Origin: Porphyra umbilicalis
Taxonomy: Eukaryota; Rhodophyta; Bangiophyceae; Bangiales; Bangiaceae
NCBI GenBank assembly: GCA_002049455.2
Contig: KV918958.1
Span: 110,717-145,436, forward strand
DNA: 34,720 nt
Direction of reading: 5' to 3'
This document shows, in pieces, positions 17,351 to 26,445 of this stretch. The notes under the pieces are model-generated. The model had not been told where the DNA came from and did not search any database. It was given only the letters and a program-made list of their open reading frames with translations. Both the position numbers and the translations under genes were made by a program. Position 1 is the first letter of the stretch, and every line of letters begins with the position of its first letter.

Positions 17351-18547
17351 CTACTCGGAGTCATCGTCGTCATCTGTCGACTCGTTCTCTTCGTCCAGGA
17401 GGCGAGTCGTGGCCGGGGTGCGCGCGACCTGAGCCACGGCTGCCTGCCGCTTGGTCTCCATCGAGCGGCGGCCGGCGGCAGTCTTTTGTTGCTGGCGCAC
17501 GCGCGCCACCGCGGACTTGGCCGCCGACGCCGCCGCCAGAGCAGATGCAGATGTCCCATCCGCACCCAACGGCGCCGCCAGCGCTCCTGGCGCCGGCGGC
17601 GCCCGCGCTCCGGCGGCAGGGCCAGCAGCAGTCCGCGGCGTCTCCGTCGTGCCGCCAACACCCAGACCAGCAACGCCGTTCCCCACACCACCGACAGAGT
17701 CGTCAGTCCCCTGACTCCCCCCCAAATCAATAGTAGAAGAGCTCGCCAAACCTGCACGCTCAAGCATCTTCTGCGTAATGGCCAAGCGGTACCGAGCCGC
17801 TTCAGGGGTGTGCCGCATCAGTGGAGAGTCAAAAAAGCAAAGGGCAGTGCGCTCATTTTGCGCGTCCGTCAGCTTGCGGAGGGCCTCAGTACTGTCCTTG
17901 ACTTGAGCGTCCATCTGGATGTCGTCTTGCCGCTGCGTCTTGGCAGCTTTGATGCCAAGAGGGCGACCCTGGAAGCCGCCGTTGCGTCGGCTGCGGCTGC
18001 TGCCGCTGCCACTCGCGTCGTCGTCCGACGACGAGTCGCCAAAAATGTCGTTTGTAGGGGCGTCGCCGCCGTTGGCGGCGCCGCTGAACTTGTCACTCTG
18101 CCGCAATACGCGCCAACACGCCACCCACTTGCAGTGTGCGACCTTGGCCTTGCGTTTGCGAGTTTTGTCGTTGCGCTTGTCTTGGTCTCGGTCGGCACGG
18201 ATGGCGTCGTACACGTCCAGCGAGCAGTAGCGCGCCACAGCGCCGCTAATGATATCCTCCTCAGACAGGTTGCCAGTGGTCGGCATGGCCTTAACAGCGA
18301 GGTAGTGCGACGTGAAGGTGCTCACCCCCGTTCGGATGCGCTTGAACTGCTTCTCCAGCGCGCTTGGTAGCCGGTCCACTCTCATCGGCCCCTTCTTAAG
18401 AACTTTCTCAGCCCACAGCTGGTGAATAGTCCCCCACAGGTTCTCCTTGGTGCGGGCAGTCGCCCTCACCGGGTCACTCGTCACCTCCAGGTAGGCCTCA
18501 CAGAGTGGCACACGGTCGGCGTCCGTCCATCCCAGAGCAGACCCCAT
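17351..18547 (-). CDS. Myb/SANT-like Harbinger accessory protein with NAM-associated C-terminus (element 2)
   Basis: 398 residues from an ATG at 18547. Residues 7-108 form a Myb/SANT-like DNA-binding domain (LGWTDADRVPLCEAYL, NLWGTIHQLW, TGNLSEEDI). A basic segment (KRNDKTRKRKAK, about 124-135) could be a nuclear signal, followed by CKWVACWRVLRQSDKF, an acidic Ser/Asp linker, and GRPLGIKAAK (194-203), the signature of the NAM-associated C-terminal family. In Harbinger transposons this partner binds the ends and supports nuclear entry of the transposase. The reading frame is open for at least 15 codons before the ATG and reads PAVTYALPKK there, resembling the sequence before the Myb domain in element 1, so a longer or spliced form is possible. 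It is intact, unlike the element 1 homologue. Confidence 0.88.
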   Translation of the reverse strand: MGSALGWTDADRVPLCEAYLEVTSDPVRATARTKENLWGTIHQLWAEKVLKKGPMRVDRLPSALEKQFKRIRTGVSTFTSHYLAVKAMPTTGNLSEEDIISGAVARYCSLDVYDAIRADRDQDKRNDKTRKRKAKVAHCKWVACWRVLRQSDKFSGAANGGDAPTNDIFGDSSSDDDASGSGSSRSRRNGGFQGRPLGIKAAKTQRQDDIQMDAQVKDSTEALRKLTDAQNERTALCFFDSPLMRHTPEAARYRLAITQKMLERAGLASSSTIDLGGSQGTDDSVGGVGNGVAGLGVGGTTETPRTAAGPAAGARAPPAPGALAAPLGADGTSASALAAASAAKSAVARVRQQQKTAAGRRSMETKRQAAVAQVARTPATTRLLDEENESTDDDDDSE

Positions 18548-18567
18548 CTTCTTGGGTAGCGCGTAGG

Positions 18568-19608
18568 TTACAGCCGGTACGGAGGCGGAGGGTGTGCAGG
18601 AAACAGCTGGGGAGGGCGCCGAGGCACAGGGACTAGCTCATACGTCGGGTCGAGAGAGGGTTGAGTCCCCTGCACCATGTACACTGGACGGCTCGTTGGC
18701 TCGGATGGCGTCGGCTGCCGCAACGGCTGCGACGGCGCGTGCCACCAAGTCCACGGCGCGGACGTGCTCCGTGCGGGCGTCCGCGTCAGCACCCACTGGA
18801 AGTCCTGCGTGCCTGCCGGACCTCCGCACTGGTCGACCCGCCAGGGCGAGCGCGCGTCAGGCGAGCGCCACAGAGTCGCCGGTGGTGCACACTCCCAGAC
18901 GGGGGGTTGGTCGTCGCCCCACGCCTCGTAGGGGGGTGCCCACCGCCAGCCGGGAGGAGGGCCCGGGGGGTGGCGCGGCAGGTCCCACGGCCGGTCCCAG
19001 TCGCCGCCCCTTGGCGAGCCCCAGTCGGCCGTTGGCGGGCCAGGCGGTGGGCCACACGGCTGTCGCGGCAAATTGCGCGGGCGGTAGTCGTCGGTGCCGC
19101 CCCTGAAATGGGGCGGATGTCTTGGCGGGCTTGGGGGAGGGCCCGGCGGCAGAGGCCGCGGCAGGCGAGGAGGGCTGCACGAGCGGTACCCGCGACCGCG
19201 AGAAGGTGGATGCTGCGGAAAGCGCGGCCGGCCGGCGGGGCGACCAGCCGACAGGCGCCCAGCGCTTGGACCACAGTGGTTGGGGGCGAATGGCGGGCCC
19301 CTTGTAGGACAGGGAGGGGCGCCAAAGGGCACCCGCGGGGGGCTCGGCGGTCGCCCGCCGTCGTTGTTGCCACCGCCGCGCGGATGCACACGCACAGGGC
19401 CTGGAGGGCCGCCGTCAAAACCGGGGCCGTCCCAATCGCCGCGGTGTCGCACTTGCCGCCGTTGTTGGTCACAGTCGTCGCGGTCTCCATGTCGGCGGCC
19501 GCGTCCGACAGGGGAGTACGGCCGCTTAAATGGTCGGGGCCGCCCGCCCTCAGCCGGACGACAAAAGCCGGGGGGCGGGCGATGACCACCCGGCGCCGCG
19601 CGCGGCAT
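18568..19608 (-). CDS. Pro/Gly/Arg-rich ORF upstream of the Myb-like gene (element 2)
   Basis: 346 residues from an ATG at 19608, ending 20 bases before the Myb-like ATG in a different frame. It is rich in Pro, Gly, Arg and aromatic residues (GPPPGPPTADWGSPRGGDWD type), and ends PVYMVQGTQPSLDPTYELVP then PPPPYRL. No globular domain is recognised. Such composition is typical of disordered RNA-binding or condensate-forming proteins, but the role is unknown. Element 1 has a comparable Pro-rich region in the same place, which argues against chance. It may be a separate protein on a shared transcript, or the N-terminal part of the Myb protein joined by splicing or frameshifting. The opposite strand is also open over much of the region. 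Confidence 0.5.
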   Translation of the reverse strand: MPRAAPGGHRPPPGFCRPAEGGRPRPFKRPYSPVGRGRRHGDRDDCDQQRRQVRHRGDWDGPGFDGGPPGPVRVHPRGGGNNDGGRPPSPPRVPFGAPPCPTRGPPFAPNHCGPSAGRLSAGRPAGRPRFPQHPPSRGRGYRSCSPPRLPRPLPPGPPPSPPRHPPHFRGGTDDYRPRNLPRQPCGPPPGPPTADWGSPRGGDWDRPWDLPRHPPGPPPGWRWAPPYEAWGDDQPPVWECAPPATLWRSPDARSPWRVDQCGGPAGTQDFQWVLTRTPARSTSAPWTWWHAPSQPLRQPTPSEPTSRPVYMVQGTQPSLDPTYELVPVPRRPPQLFPAHPPPPYRL

Positions 19609-21413
19609 GGGAGGAGGAGGGGGGGGAGGCGGGGGGGGGGCATGTCGGCGTGCTCGCAGGCGTTCTCGCAGGGACTAGGAGGGGGAGGCGGGCACAGGGT
19701 ACCGTTACGATTGCGCTGCGTGCGCCGCCGCCGTGAGTCGTTGACGCCCTTCCCGCGCGTCATGCTCGGGAGCGGAGGCGTCGTCAAAAGCAGGGGAGAC
19801 GGTGTGCGCGGGCTAAAGACGCCGTGGGAGTGGGGTACGGAGGCGGGCGCCGCGGCGCCGCCGGCGGGTTGCGCGCACACAAACGGCACGCGGAGGAGCC
19901 GCGCGCGGGACACACCACAGGGCCCCCACACTGCGTGCCTGCGACGGTGGGAGACCGTTGGCTGCCCGCCCGCGCCCGCGTCCGTCCACAAAGAGCGAAA
20001 AAGAGTCGCGGTTGACCCGCCCACGGCACGCCACCGCATGCTCTCTATGCGTGCCTGGGTCGGAGGGCGCAGCCTGCGCCCCACCTGAGGTGGCCCGCAA
20101 GAGGCCAAAAGAGGTCGGGCGTCGGACTCGTGCGAGGGGACAACGCGACAGGTCCCATCCCCCCAAACCCACGCGCGGGAACAACGCGACAGGTCCCCCA
20201 AATCGCTGTCTCGCGTGGAAGGCGACCGCCTGTCGGTCCCCTCGGACTGCTCACGCCGGGAGGCGTGTCTCGGCGGACCCACGTGTGCGTGGCGAGCGCG
20301 CGTGTCGAGGCACGCTCTGGCCCGCTCGCGCCACAAAAAAGGCGGCACTCGCCGGACCCGCGCAGGGAAACTGGTCGAGGTCCTCCAATGCGCTGCCTGG
20401 GGAAGCGGGGTGCACCCGCGCAGGCACCCCCGATCCCACAATGCCTGTTAATTGGACCGCACACGATGCGCGGACTGACGACAGCGCAGTGGCTGCCATC
20501 ATCGCTGTACGCCCACGCAACGCAATCAGTCGACATACGTGTGTGTGAGGCCCTAATCGCGATCACGCGACGGGATGACGTAACCACTCATTTCTGCGCA
20601 ACGCTCTCGAACCTCCCACCCAGTGTCACAACTGGCCGCCACATCGTCCGTTTGAGACAAGCGGCGTCCAATCACGTCCACAGGAGGACTGAGGGCGGAG
20701 CCCAGCCCGACCAGATTGCCACAAGATCGAGACAGAACATTTTGAAAATACCTGGATTGCGCGAATGACACTTCGAGGCCGGGGCACGGCTTAGAAATTT
20801 TGCATTGACAGCCAATCAAAGAGCACCTCTTCCGTCCGCTGACTGGAGAGCCTGACCCGAGAGCGTCGCAGCGCAATCGATTCTAAAAGCTTGCACTCCC
20901 AAGAGATGGTCCATGGGTGTTGCGAGCTATTTGGGAGGACCACTCTGCGGTGCGGACAGTGCCGTGGTCCTCTCGGGCAGGTGATTGTCCACCAGACTGG
21001 CCCAGATCGCTGGTGTGGCGCCTCGTGCAACGCAGGTCCTCGCCTGTGTCAGGCGTTGACATCGAATATTCTTGCGCGTGGTGCCGTGGCACTGCCAGGT
21101 GTCGTCGCATTCACCCCATGTTGTTGCGTCTTGAGCCTGATTCCTGTCGGTTTGGGCTTCATTCGGATACTGTGCATCAATTCTTTGTCGCGTGGCATGC
21201 CCGAGCCCATTTTCGAATGAATCTAGTGACTATCTATGCACGATCTGCCATCGGTTTTGGACACATCAGCCAGCGTCGTTCGGCTAGTCCCCTGCAATAC
21301 GAGGCGAGGTCAGATTGGGGCCTCGTCGGACCCACCAATGTAGACCCTATCGTTCAATCGGCCAGAGGGCATTCGATGGTCCATGTAGCAAAGTCCATCG
21401 CGACGTTTGGGAT
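19609..21413. other. Right interior and subterminal region of element 2
   Basis: G-rich tracts (19610-19650) lie just upstream of the Pro-rich ORF. ACAACGCGACAGGTCCC is repeated at 20140 and 20181. TGACGTAA, a bZIP/CRE-type site, lies at 20576. GAGGACCAC (20935-20943) pairs with GTGGTCCTC (20964-20972). A promoter for the minus-strand genes is expected here. No further gene recognised. Confidence 0.45.
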
Positions 21414-21490
21414 ATGGGGCCCCCGGGATGGTCTTTCCATTCAGGGACCCACACGTTGCACCTCCAGATGGGGTTAAATGGAAGATGGGG
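21414..21490. promoter_or_regulatory. Right subterminal ATGGGG cluster
   Basis: ATGGGG at 21414, 21468 and 21485, the last inside the terminal repeat. Matches the cluster at the left end. Confidence 0.45.
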
Positions 21491-21511
21491 CCGACGTTGC
21501 TGGGATTGCCC
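21483..21511 (-). repeat. Right terminal inverted repeat of element 2
   Basis: 29 bp ending GCTGGGATTGCCC. 28 of 29 bases match the reverse complement of 12628-12656. Confidence 0.93.
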
Positions 21512-21514
21512 TAA
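21512..21514 (+). other. Target-site duplication TAA, right
   Basis: Direct copy of 12625-12627, directly outside the right terminal repeat. Confidence 0.9.
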
Positions 21515-23108
21515 GCGCCCGTTTCTGACCCCGTCAGGGCACATTTCCTTGTCCGGATCATCATCTTTGGGCCTCCTCCCCAGCCTCATCCGACTGCTTG
21601 AGGCCATCCAGCCTGCAGGGTTGCGCCCATCGTAGCGCGTGGTGACCTTCCTGCTACAAAAAACACACACCAAAAAGTGGCAGGCGGCTCGCTGCGCTTG
21701 TAATCGGTGTCTTGAGTGGATGTTTTACTTTCAGTAGTCCGTCTACCGGCCCAACACCGCCCGCCTCCCCCCCCCCCTCCACCGCCCATGGACGAAAACC
21801 TGGTGTCTCCCTGTTTTTTGGGGGCCACTGAGGGTGCACAGACACCCTCCACTGTCAAAGAAGACCTCTCCTTGACAAAGGTACAATTTGCCTGGCTCCA
21901 GGGACTTGATGTCGACACCAGTTGCCACTTCCCTGGTGAGATTGCCACCCGATGATGCATAGTGAAGGACGTGCAGTTTCTTGGTCCTTCAGGCAAATCA
22001 TCTCATACCTTCACACAGGACCGGAATGTGCCCCTGCTTGGCCTATGCTCAGCCCTAGATTCCAAGCCTGCTTCACTCAGTCGTCTGGACGGCGCAGGCT
22101 CTAGATTTCTGCCCTTTCTTGCCGTTGACTTGGTCCGAAGCAGGCAGAAAGGTGGCTCAGGGAGCTGCAATCGGCTGCTTACAGCCGGATCAGTCTTTAG
22201 GCACCCGGTCAGTCAGTCATTGGGCAACCTCCCGGTACCGCCGCTGCCACTGATATTGATGCGGTCAATTCGCGGGTCAGTCCTGGCCGGTCTGGTCCCA
22301 TCGCTACGAAAGGTCGTTGGCCACGCGGCGGCTGACACAAGGCCTCGCCCTTGACGCTGGTGACTGCCACGCCGCGGCGCACCCCCTGTACCGAGTAATT
22401 TTCAGCGCTTGTCAGTAGCCCGCCTGCGCGAGCGCCACGCTGACCGCGCTCGCGGTGCCGCCGACACCTCCAGTAAGGCTGGATGAGGCAATGCCGTCGC
22501 CGCCGTTGCCGACGCTCCTGTTGCTACGATTCGATGGAGGGAACAGCGGCAGCGACGCGAAGGGCGGCGGCATCGTTACCGCCGCCGTTGCCATCCACAA
22601 GGCTGGGAGAGCGACGGGCGGCGACGCGCAGTGGTCCCGCGTTGGAACCACATCAGAATTCAAACAGGTCAGCCCAATTGATACATTTCGCAGTTTTCTC
22701 TATCTTTCGTGCGTGTGGCTCGACTTTCATGCATGTAAATGTTGCTGAGTTCGCCTTCCAGAGTCAGGCAGCAAAGCTGTACTAAGAACTTTGGTCGCAG
22801 GGCATCATTCGCTTGCCTCAATCATGCCACTCTCGGCGCCATAACCCCGACGGATGTGCCACAATCCGTGACGGTGGACCGTCGCAGAAGCTGCGCCACT
22901 TACACGTCTGCGCGGGGCCACAGCTTCATCGACACCAGACGACCACGCCCGTCAGTGCTCCCCGAAACGGTTGACCCTTCCATAGCGCCACCGTCGCAGC
23001 TGCCGACGCCGGTGGCACATGGGCAGACGTGCATGTAGACGGTAGAAGCCTGTTACGTCCTTTGGGCTCTGGCCCACTATCAAGAAGCGTCACACCACTC
23101 GCGTGAAA
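21515..23108. other. No gene recognised
   Basis: Host flank of element 2 and distal upstream of the anchor-A gene. A few short open frames without domains. A C/G tract lies at about 21767-21785. Confidence 0.4.
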
Positions 23109-23178
23109 GGTAGTGCCGGTGCCACTACCAGGTCAGCGCCACCTTGGTGGGACTACCGGGTGGCGCCCGCGGGCGCCA
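23109..23178. promoter_or_regulatory. Palindrome cluster upstream of the anchor-A gene
   Basis: GGTAGTG (23109-23115) pairs with CACTACC (23123-23129). GCGCCACC (23136-23143) pairs with GGTGGCGC (23159-23166). TGGCGCCCGCGGGCGCCA (23161-23178) is a perfect 18-bp palindrome. They lie 90-160 bases upstream of the TATA box, as expected for binding sites of dimeric factors. Confidence 0.5.
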
Positions 23179-23267
23179 GCACAGTGCTACAGCTCTGAAC
23201 CTGTGAGCGCCACAGAGCTCAGTCGTGGCAACGCGCGCCGTTCAAGCAACGATAGTGCGTCGCCTCC

Positions 23268-23273
23268 TATAAG
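23268..23273 (+). promoter_or_regulatory. TATA box of the anchor-A gene
   Basis: TATAAG in the context CCTCCTATAAGAGACAG, 181 bases before the ATG at 23449. The leader after it is pyrimidine-rich and has no ATG that I can see. Confidence 0.6.
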
Positions 23274-23448
23274 AGACAGCTATCAGGTCCGAGAAAACAA
23301 CGTCCAGAGTATCCCACACCTCAAGGCACGCGCATCACCAGCATCCCACTCCCAAACACGAGTCTACCAACCTCCACACCAACTTTCTCCCCTTCTCACT
23401 TCCTTTGTTTCATTGCTTCCTCCGGCACCTCCTCGCCATCCACTAACA

Positions 23449-24381
23449 ATGGCCCGCCTCTCCAGCGTCGCGCGCTCCGCTGCCGCCGCTGCGGCGGTCG
23501 GTCTGGCCATCACCACGCCCGCCACCGCGTCGGTGTCGGTCGGCACCGACCCGTGCCGCGCCCTCACCCACTTCAACGTCTTTGCGCTGCGCGACTTTCA
23601 CCTGGCGCGCTCCGAAGTGACGGGCCCCCTCGCTGTCGGCGGCAACGCCATCCTCCGCGGCTTCTCCGTCAATGCCGCCACGCCCTGTACGGCCGCCGCC
23701 GACACAGTGCCCGACTTGGCCCTCGCCGTTGGCGGCGTGCTGCATGCCGACCGCGGACAGATCAATGCGGGAGCCGTCACCGTCGGTGGGCACTACTATG
23801 GAAGCCCCTCGGTCGGCCTCCGCTGCGCGCGGCACGTGTCGGGGGCGTTTGACTTTGAGGGCCTGGCGACGGAGGCGGTGGCCCACCACGCGGCCCTGTG
23901 CGCGACGCCAGTGGTGGACTGCAAGACCGCCATTGGCGCTGACGGGGGCGTCACGTTTGCCGTGACGGGCGGGAGCGACTTCGCCACGTGCGCGGTCGCT
24001 GTGGGGGATCTCAACCGCGCGAGCCGGGTGGCCATCACCGGCCGCTCAGCCAGGCAGGAGGTGGCTTTGAAGGTCTACGGCGGCCACCACTGGTCGAACA
24101 AGACGCTCACGCTGACCAACGTGGCCTTTCATGGCTTTGTGTCGGAGCGCACGGTGCTCGCCGCGTGCAACCGCGTGCACATGGTGGTCATCAAGGACGT
24201 TGGCCTGCCGTCGGCGGTCTCTGCGCCGCACACGGACTTGGTCGGCCCATCGGGGCACATCCGCGGCACGGTGATCGTACGCAGCGTGCGCGGGGGGATG
24301 GAGTTCCGCCACGCGCCGGTGGCATGCGACGCGGCGGCGGCTGATGAGGTGCCGTCGCCATCGCCGGCTGTCGAGTGGTAG
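23449..24381 (+). CDS. Secreted choice-of-anchor A domain protein
   Basis: 310 residues from an ATG with context CTAACAATGGCC. A signal peptide is evident at about 1-28 (Arg near the start, an Ala-rich hydrophobic core, cleavage near TASVS). The rest matches the choice-of-anchor A adhesin-like family: FNVFALRDF (42-50), then GPLAVGGNAILRGFSVN (59-75), repeated LAVGG and TVGG turns, and SGHIRGTVIV near the end (268-277). The family is best known from bacterial surface proteins and is thought to form a beta-rich extracellular domain; its ligand is unknown. There are eight cysteines (36, 80, 126, 151, 158, 181, 240, 293), enough for four disulfides, and one N-glycosylation sequon (NKT, 217). I see no membrane anchor or GPI signal, so secretion or cell-wall location is inferred. 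Single exon with strong GC3. Confidence 0.82.
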   Translation: MARLSSVARSAAAAAAVGLAITTPATASVSVGTDPCRALTHFNVFALRDFHLARSEVTGPLAVGGNAILRGFSVNAATPCTAAADTVPDLALAVGGVLHADRGQINAGAVTVGGHYYGSPSVGLRCARHVSGAFDFEGLATEAVAHHAALCATPVVDCKTAIGADGGVTFAVTGGSDFATCAVAVGDLNRASRVAITGRSARQEVALKVYGGHHWSNKTLTLTNVAFHGFVSERTVLAACNRVHMVVIKDVGLPSAVSAPHTDLVGPSGHIRGTVIVRSVRGGMEFRHAPVACDAAAADEVPSPSPAVEW

Positions 24382-26445
24382 GGCGGTCTGGCGGGTTGAG
24401 AGTGCATCGGGAGCAAATGAAGCCCCTGACTTGTAACAGTGGGAGTACATAACTGAGTATTATTGTCGTGGAGCCGTCGCATTGTGCTTTGCCCCCACGC
24501 TGTCGGTCGCGTCCCGGCTGTCTCGGCTGCGAGCGAGCCTCCATAGCACCAGAATTCTCTTTTTTGTCCGAATGCGGGCAATCAAATCACGCCGCCTGGT
24601 CACTCAGTGACCGCCGCGGCCGCCGTCGCCGCTATACGCACGCGCGTGCCTGTGCGTACGCACAGGCACACCCAGTTAAGACTGGCCGATGCGAGTCTTA
24701 CGGCTTTTCAACTCGTTTCCGGACAATACGGACATTCTATTGGACGATCATTCACTGTCCACTACAGGAACGACAGGGCATTGGGCAATACAACAAATAC
24801 TACAACTACTCTGCACTTTTGGGCGTTTCTTCTCTCTCACCACGCAGCTTCCGCGCTGCCCTCCGCGCCTGGCCATTCTGCAGCGTCTGAAGGACACGTG
24901 GCGTATCTCCTGCGCGACACACAATGTGAAAGTGGGATGGATGGTGCGCATTTACTCGGCCTCGTCACATGATTCCGATCGATCCCCGCCTCCATGGGGT
25001 CGCGCACGCAGCTGAAAGATGAAGTCGACAGAAGTGCATGACGCGTAGTGTTCGCACATGTCTCGGCTCCGACGTACAGAAAATGAGGACAAAAGGCACT
25101 CTGATGGGGTTCTTCTTTGACGCCGAGCAGGGGCGCTCTGCACTCCATCACATTGGCCATATCTAAATAGTACCAAGGGTGGATGCGCATGGACACCTCC
25201 CTCCTCGCCCCCTACCCCACTCCGTCCAGGGCAGCTGAAGCCTCTACTTGATAGTTTCATCTCGTGGTGCACCCTCCGCCGTGCCACGTCCTCCTGTCGC
25301 CGCATCCAATCGCCACCACGCCTTCGCCCCACCACCTCCCCCCCCCACTGCTCCACCAGCCCCTCCCCCCCTGCCCCACGCACCGCCCCTGCCGATGTCT
25401 GAATGACAACAACACATGACCGTGGCCACAGAGAGCAATAAATAGCCAGCCAGTGTAACGACAAGTAGAGATAAGTGACAAAAAAGGCACTGCATCGGCC
25501 AACAAGAGGTCAAATACGCATACCGGGGCCATCGAGTTAGATCTCGCGGTGTACTCGATGCTTGGTAGGGCCGCCATACCACGCTGATGCTGATGGAACA
25601 AACGCCGAATCACATAAACGAATGCTTCATACCGCTTCAAGGGGGGGATTGGGGGGGGGGAGACTCGTCCCGGCACCACTCTCCACGCACAAGCGACGAA
25701 ATGGCACAAACGACGGGCAAACAGCATCGCGTGCTCCCATGTATTGTGGTAGAGGCGGGGGAACTCGGAGGGAGCAGCACAAGTGGTGGGAGAGGGGGGG
25801 ACGGACGGTGACGAGCGTTGGCAGCGGTGGACTCCGTGGTGGTGGTGGGGGGCAGGACGACTGCCGGGCTGTTCCTGAGGGGTGAGATTGACTGTTTTCT
25901 GTAAGAAAACGGGCGACGTGGCCTCTGAAGGTTCAAAACTTTCAACCCAGAAGACTCGGCTTAACTAGGTGTGCAGGGCGCACGTGGGCGGGGACGCGTG
26001 GCCGGTCATCCGCGACAGTATGGATTGAGGTTGGGAGGCCACACCGCGCGGGCGGGTGGCCGTGTGCCTGGCGACAACTGCGCCATTTGGGCAGACAGAC
26101 GCTGCTCGGGAACTGGCATTGCGGTGCGTGGTCAAAGCGGCGTTACGGAAATGGGAGCTGGCAGAAGTGGTGGAGAGCAGCCGCCCCTCCAGCCGCGGCC
26201 AAGCCACCGGCCACACGATGACGAGGGAGCGATGTGGCCGACACAGAGACCGACGACAAGAATAAAAATAGATGCTGTGTGCAGTGACCGTAACACCACA
26301 ACGACAGCCGCAGCCTGTGGCGGTCGGAAAGGAAGATGAAGAAAATACACACCCAAAAAAAACACGTACACAGGACCCCACTCAAACACGCTAAGCTCAC
26401 GCACGCACACACGTGCGGCCGCCAGCATCTACCAGCACACCACTG
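24382..26445. other. Intergenic, no gene recognised
   Basis: The 3' sides of two convergent host genes. Contains low-complexity G-rich tracts (about 25639-25660, 25790-25860) and lower-GC DNA at 24670-24800. No domain-bearing frame or RNA gene seen. Confidence 0.4.

Larger units (their letters stand above)
12628..21511. mobile_element. Complete PIF/Harbinger transposon, element 2 (8884 bp)
   Basis: Bounded by 29-bp terminal inverted repeats (12628-12656 and 21483-21511, one mismatch) and by direct TAA duplications. Inside, from left: subterminal ATGGGG cluster, G-rich tandem repeats, transposase (+, 14241-15782), ENE-like element 4, a G-rich satellite spacer, ENE-like element 5, Myb/SANT-like gene (-, 17351-18547), Pro-rich ORF (-, 18568-19608), and a right subterminal region. 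All three ORFs are unbroken and the terminal repeats nearly identical, so this is a candidate autonomous and fairly recent copy. It is long for the family, mainly because of the satellite spacer and the Pro-rich ORF. Confidence 0.93.

Noticed and set aside
18786..20441. Long minus-strand frame overlapping the Pro-rich ORF (about 550 codons)
   Set aside because: Less protein-like than the 18568-19608 frame, crosses the promoter region, and does not connect to the Myb ORF.
22412..22748. Short frames on both strands upstream of the anchor-A gene
   Set aside because: No ATG at the frame start and no recognisable domain.
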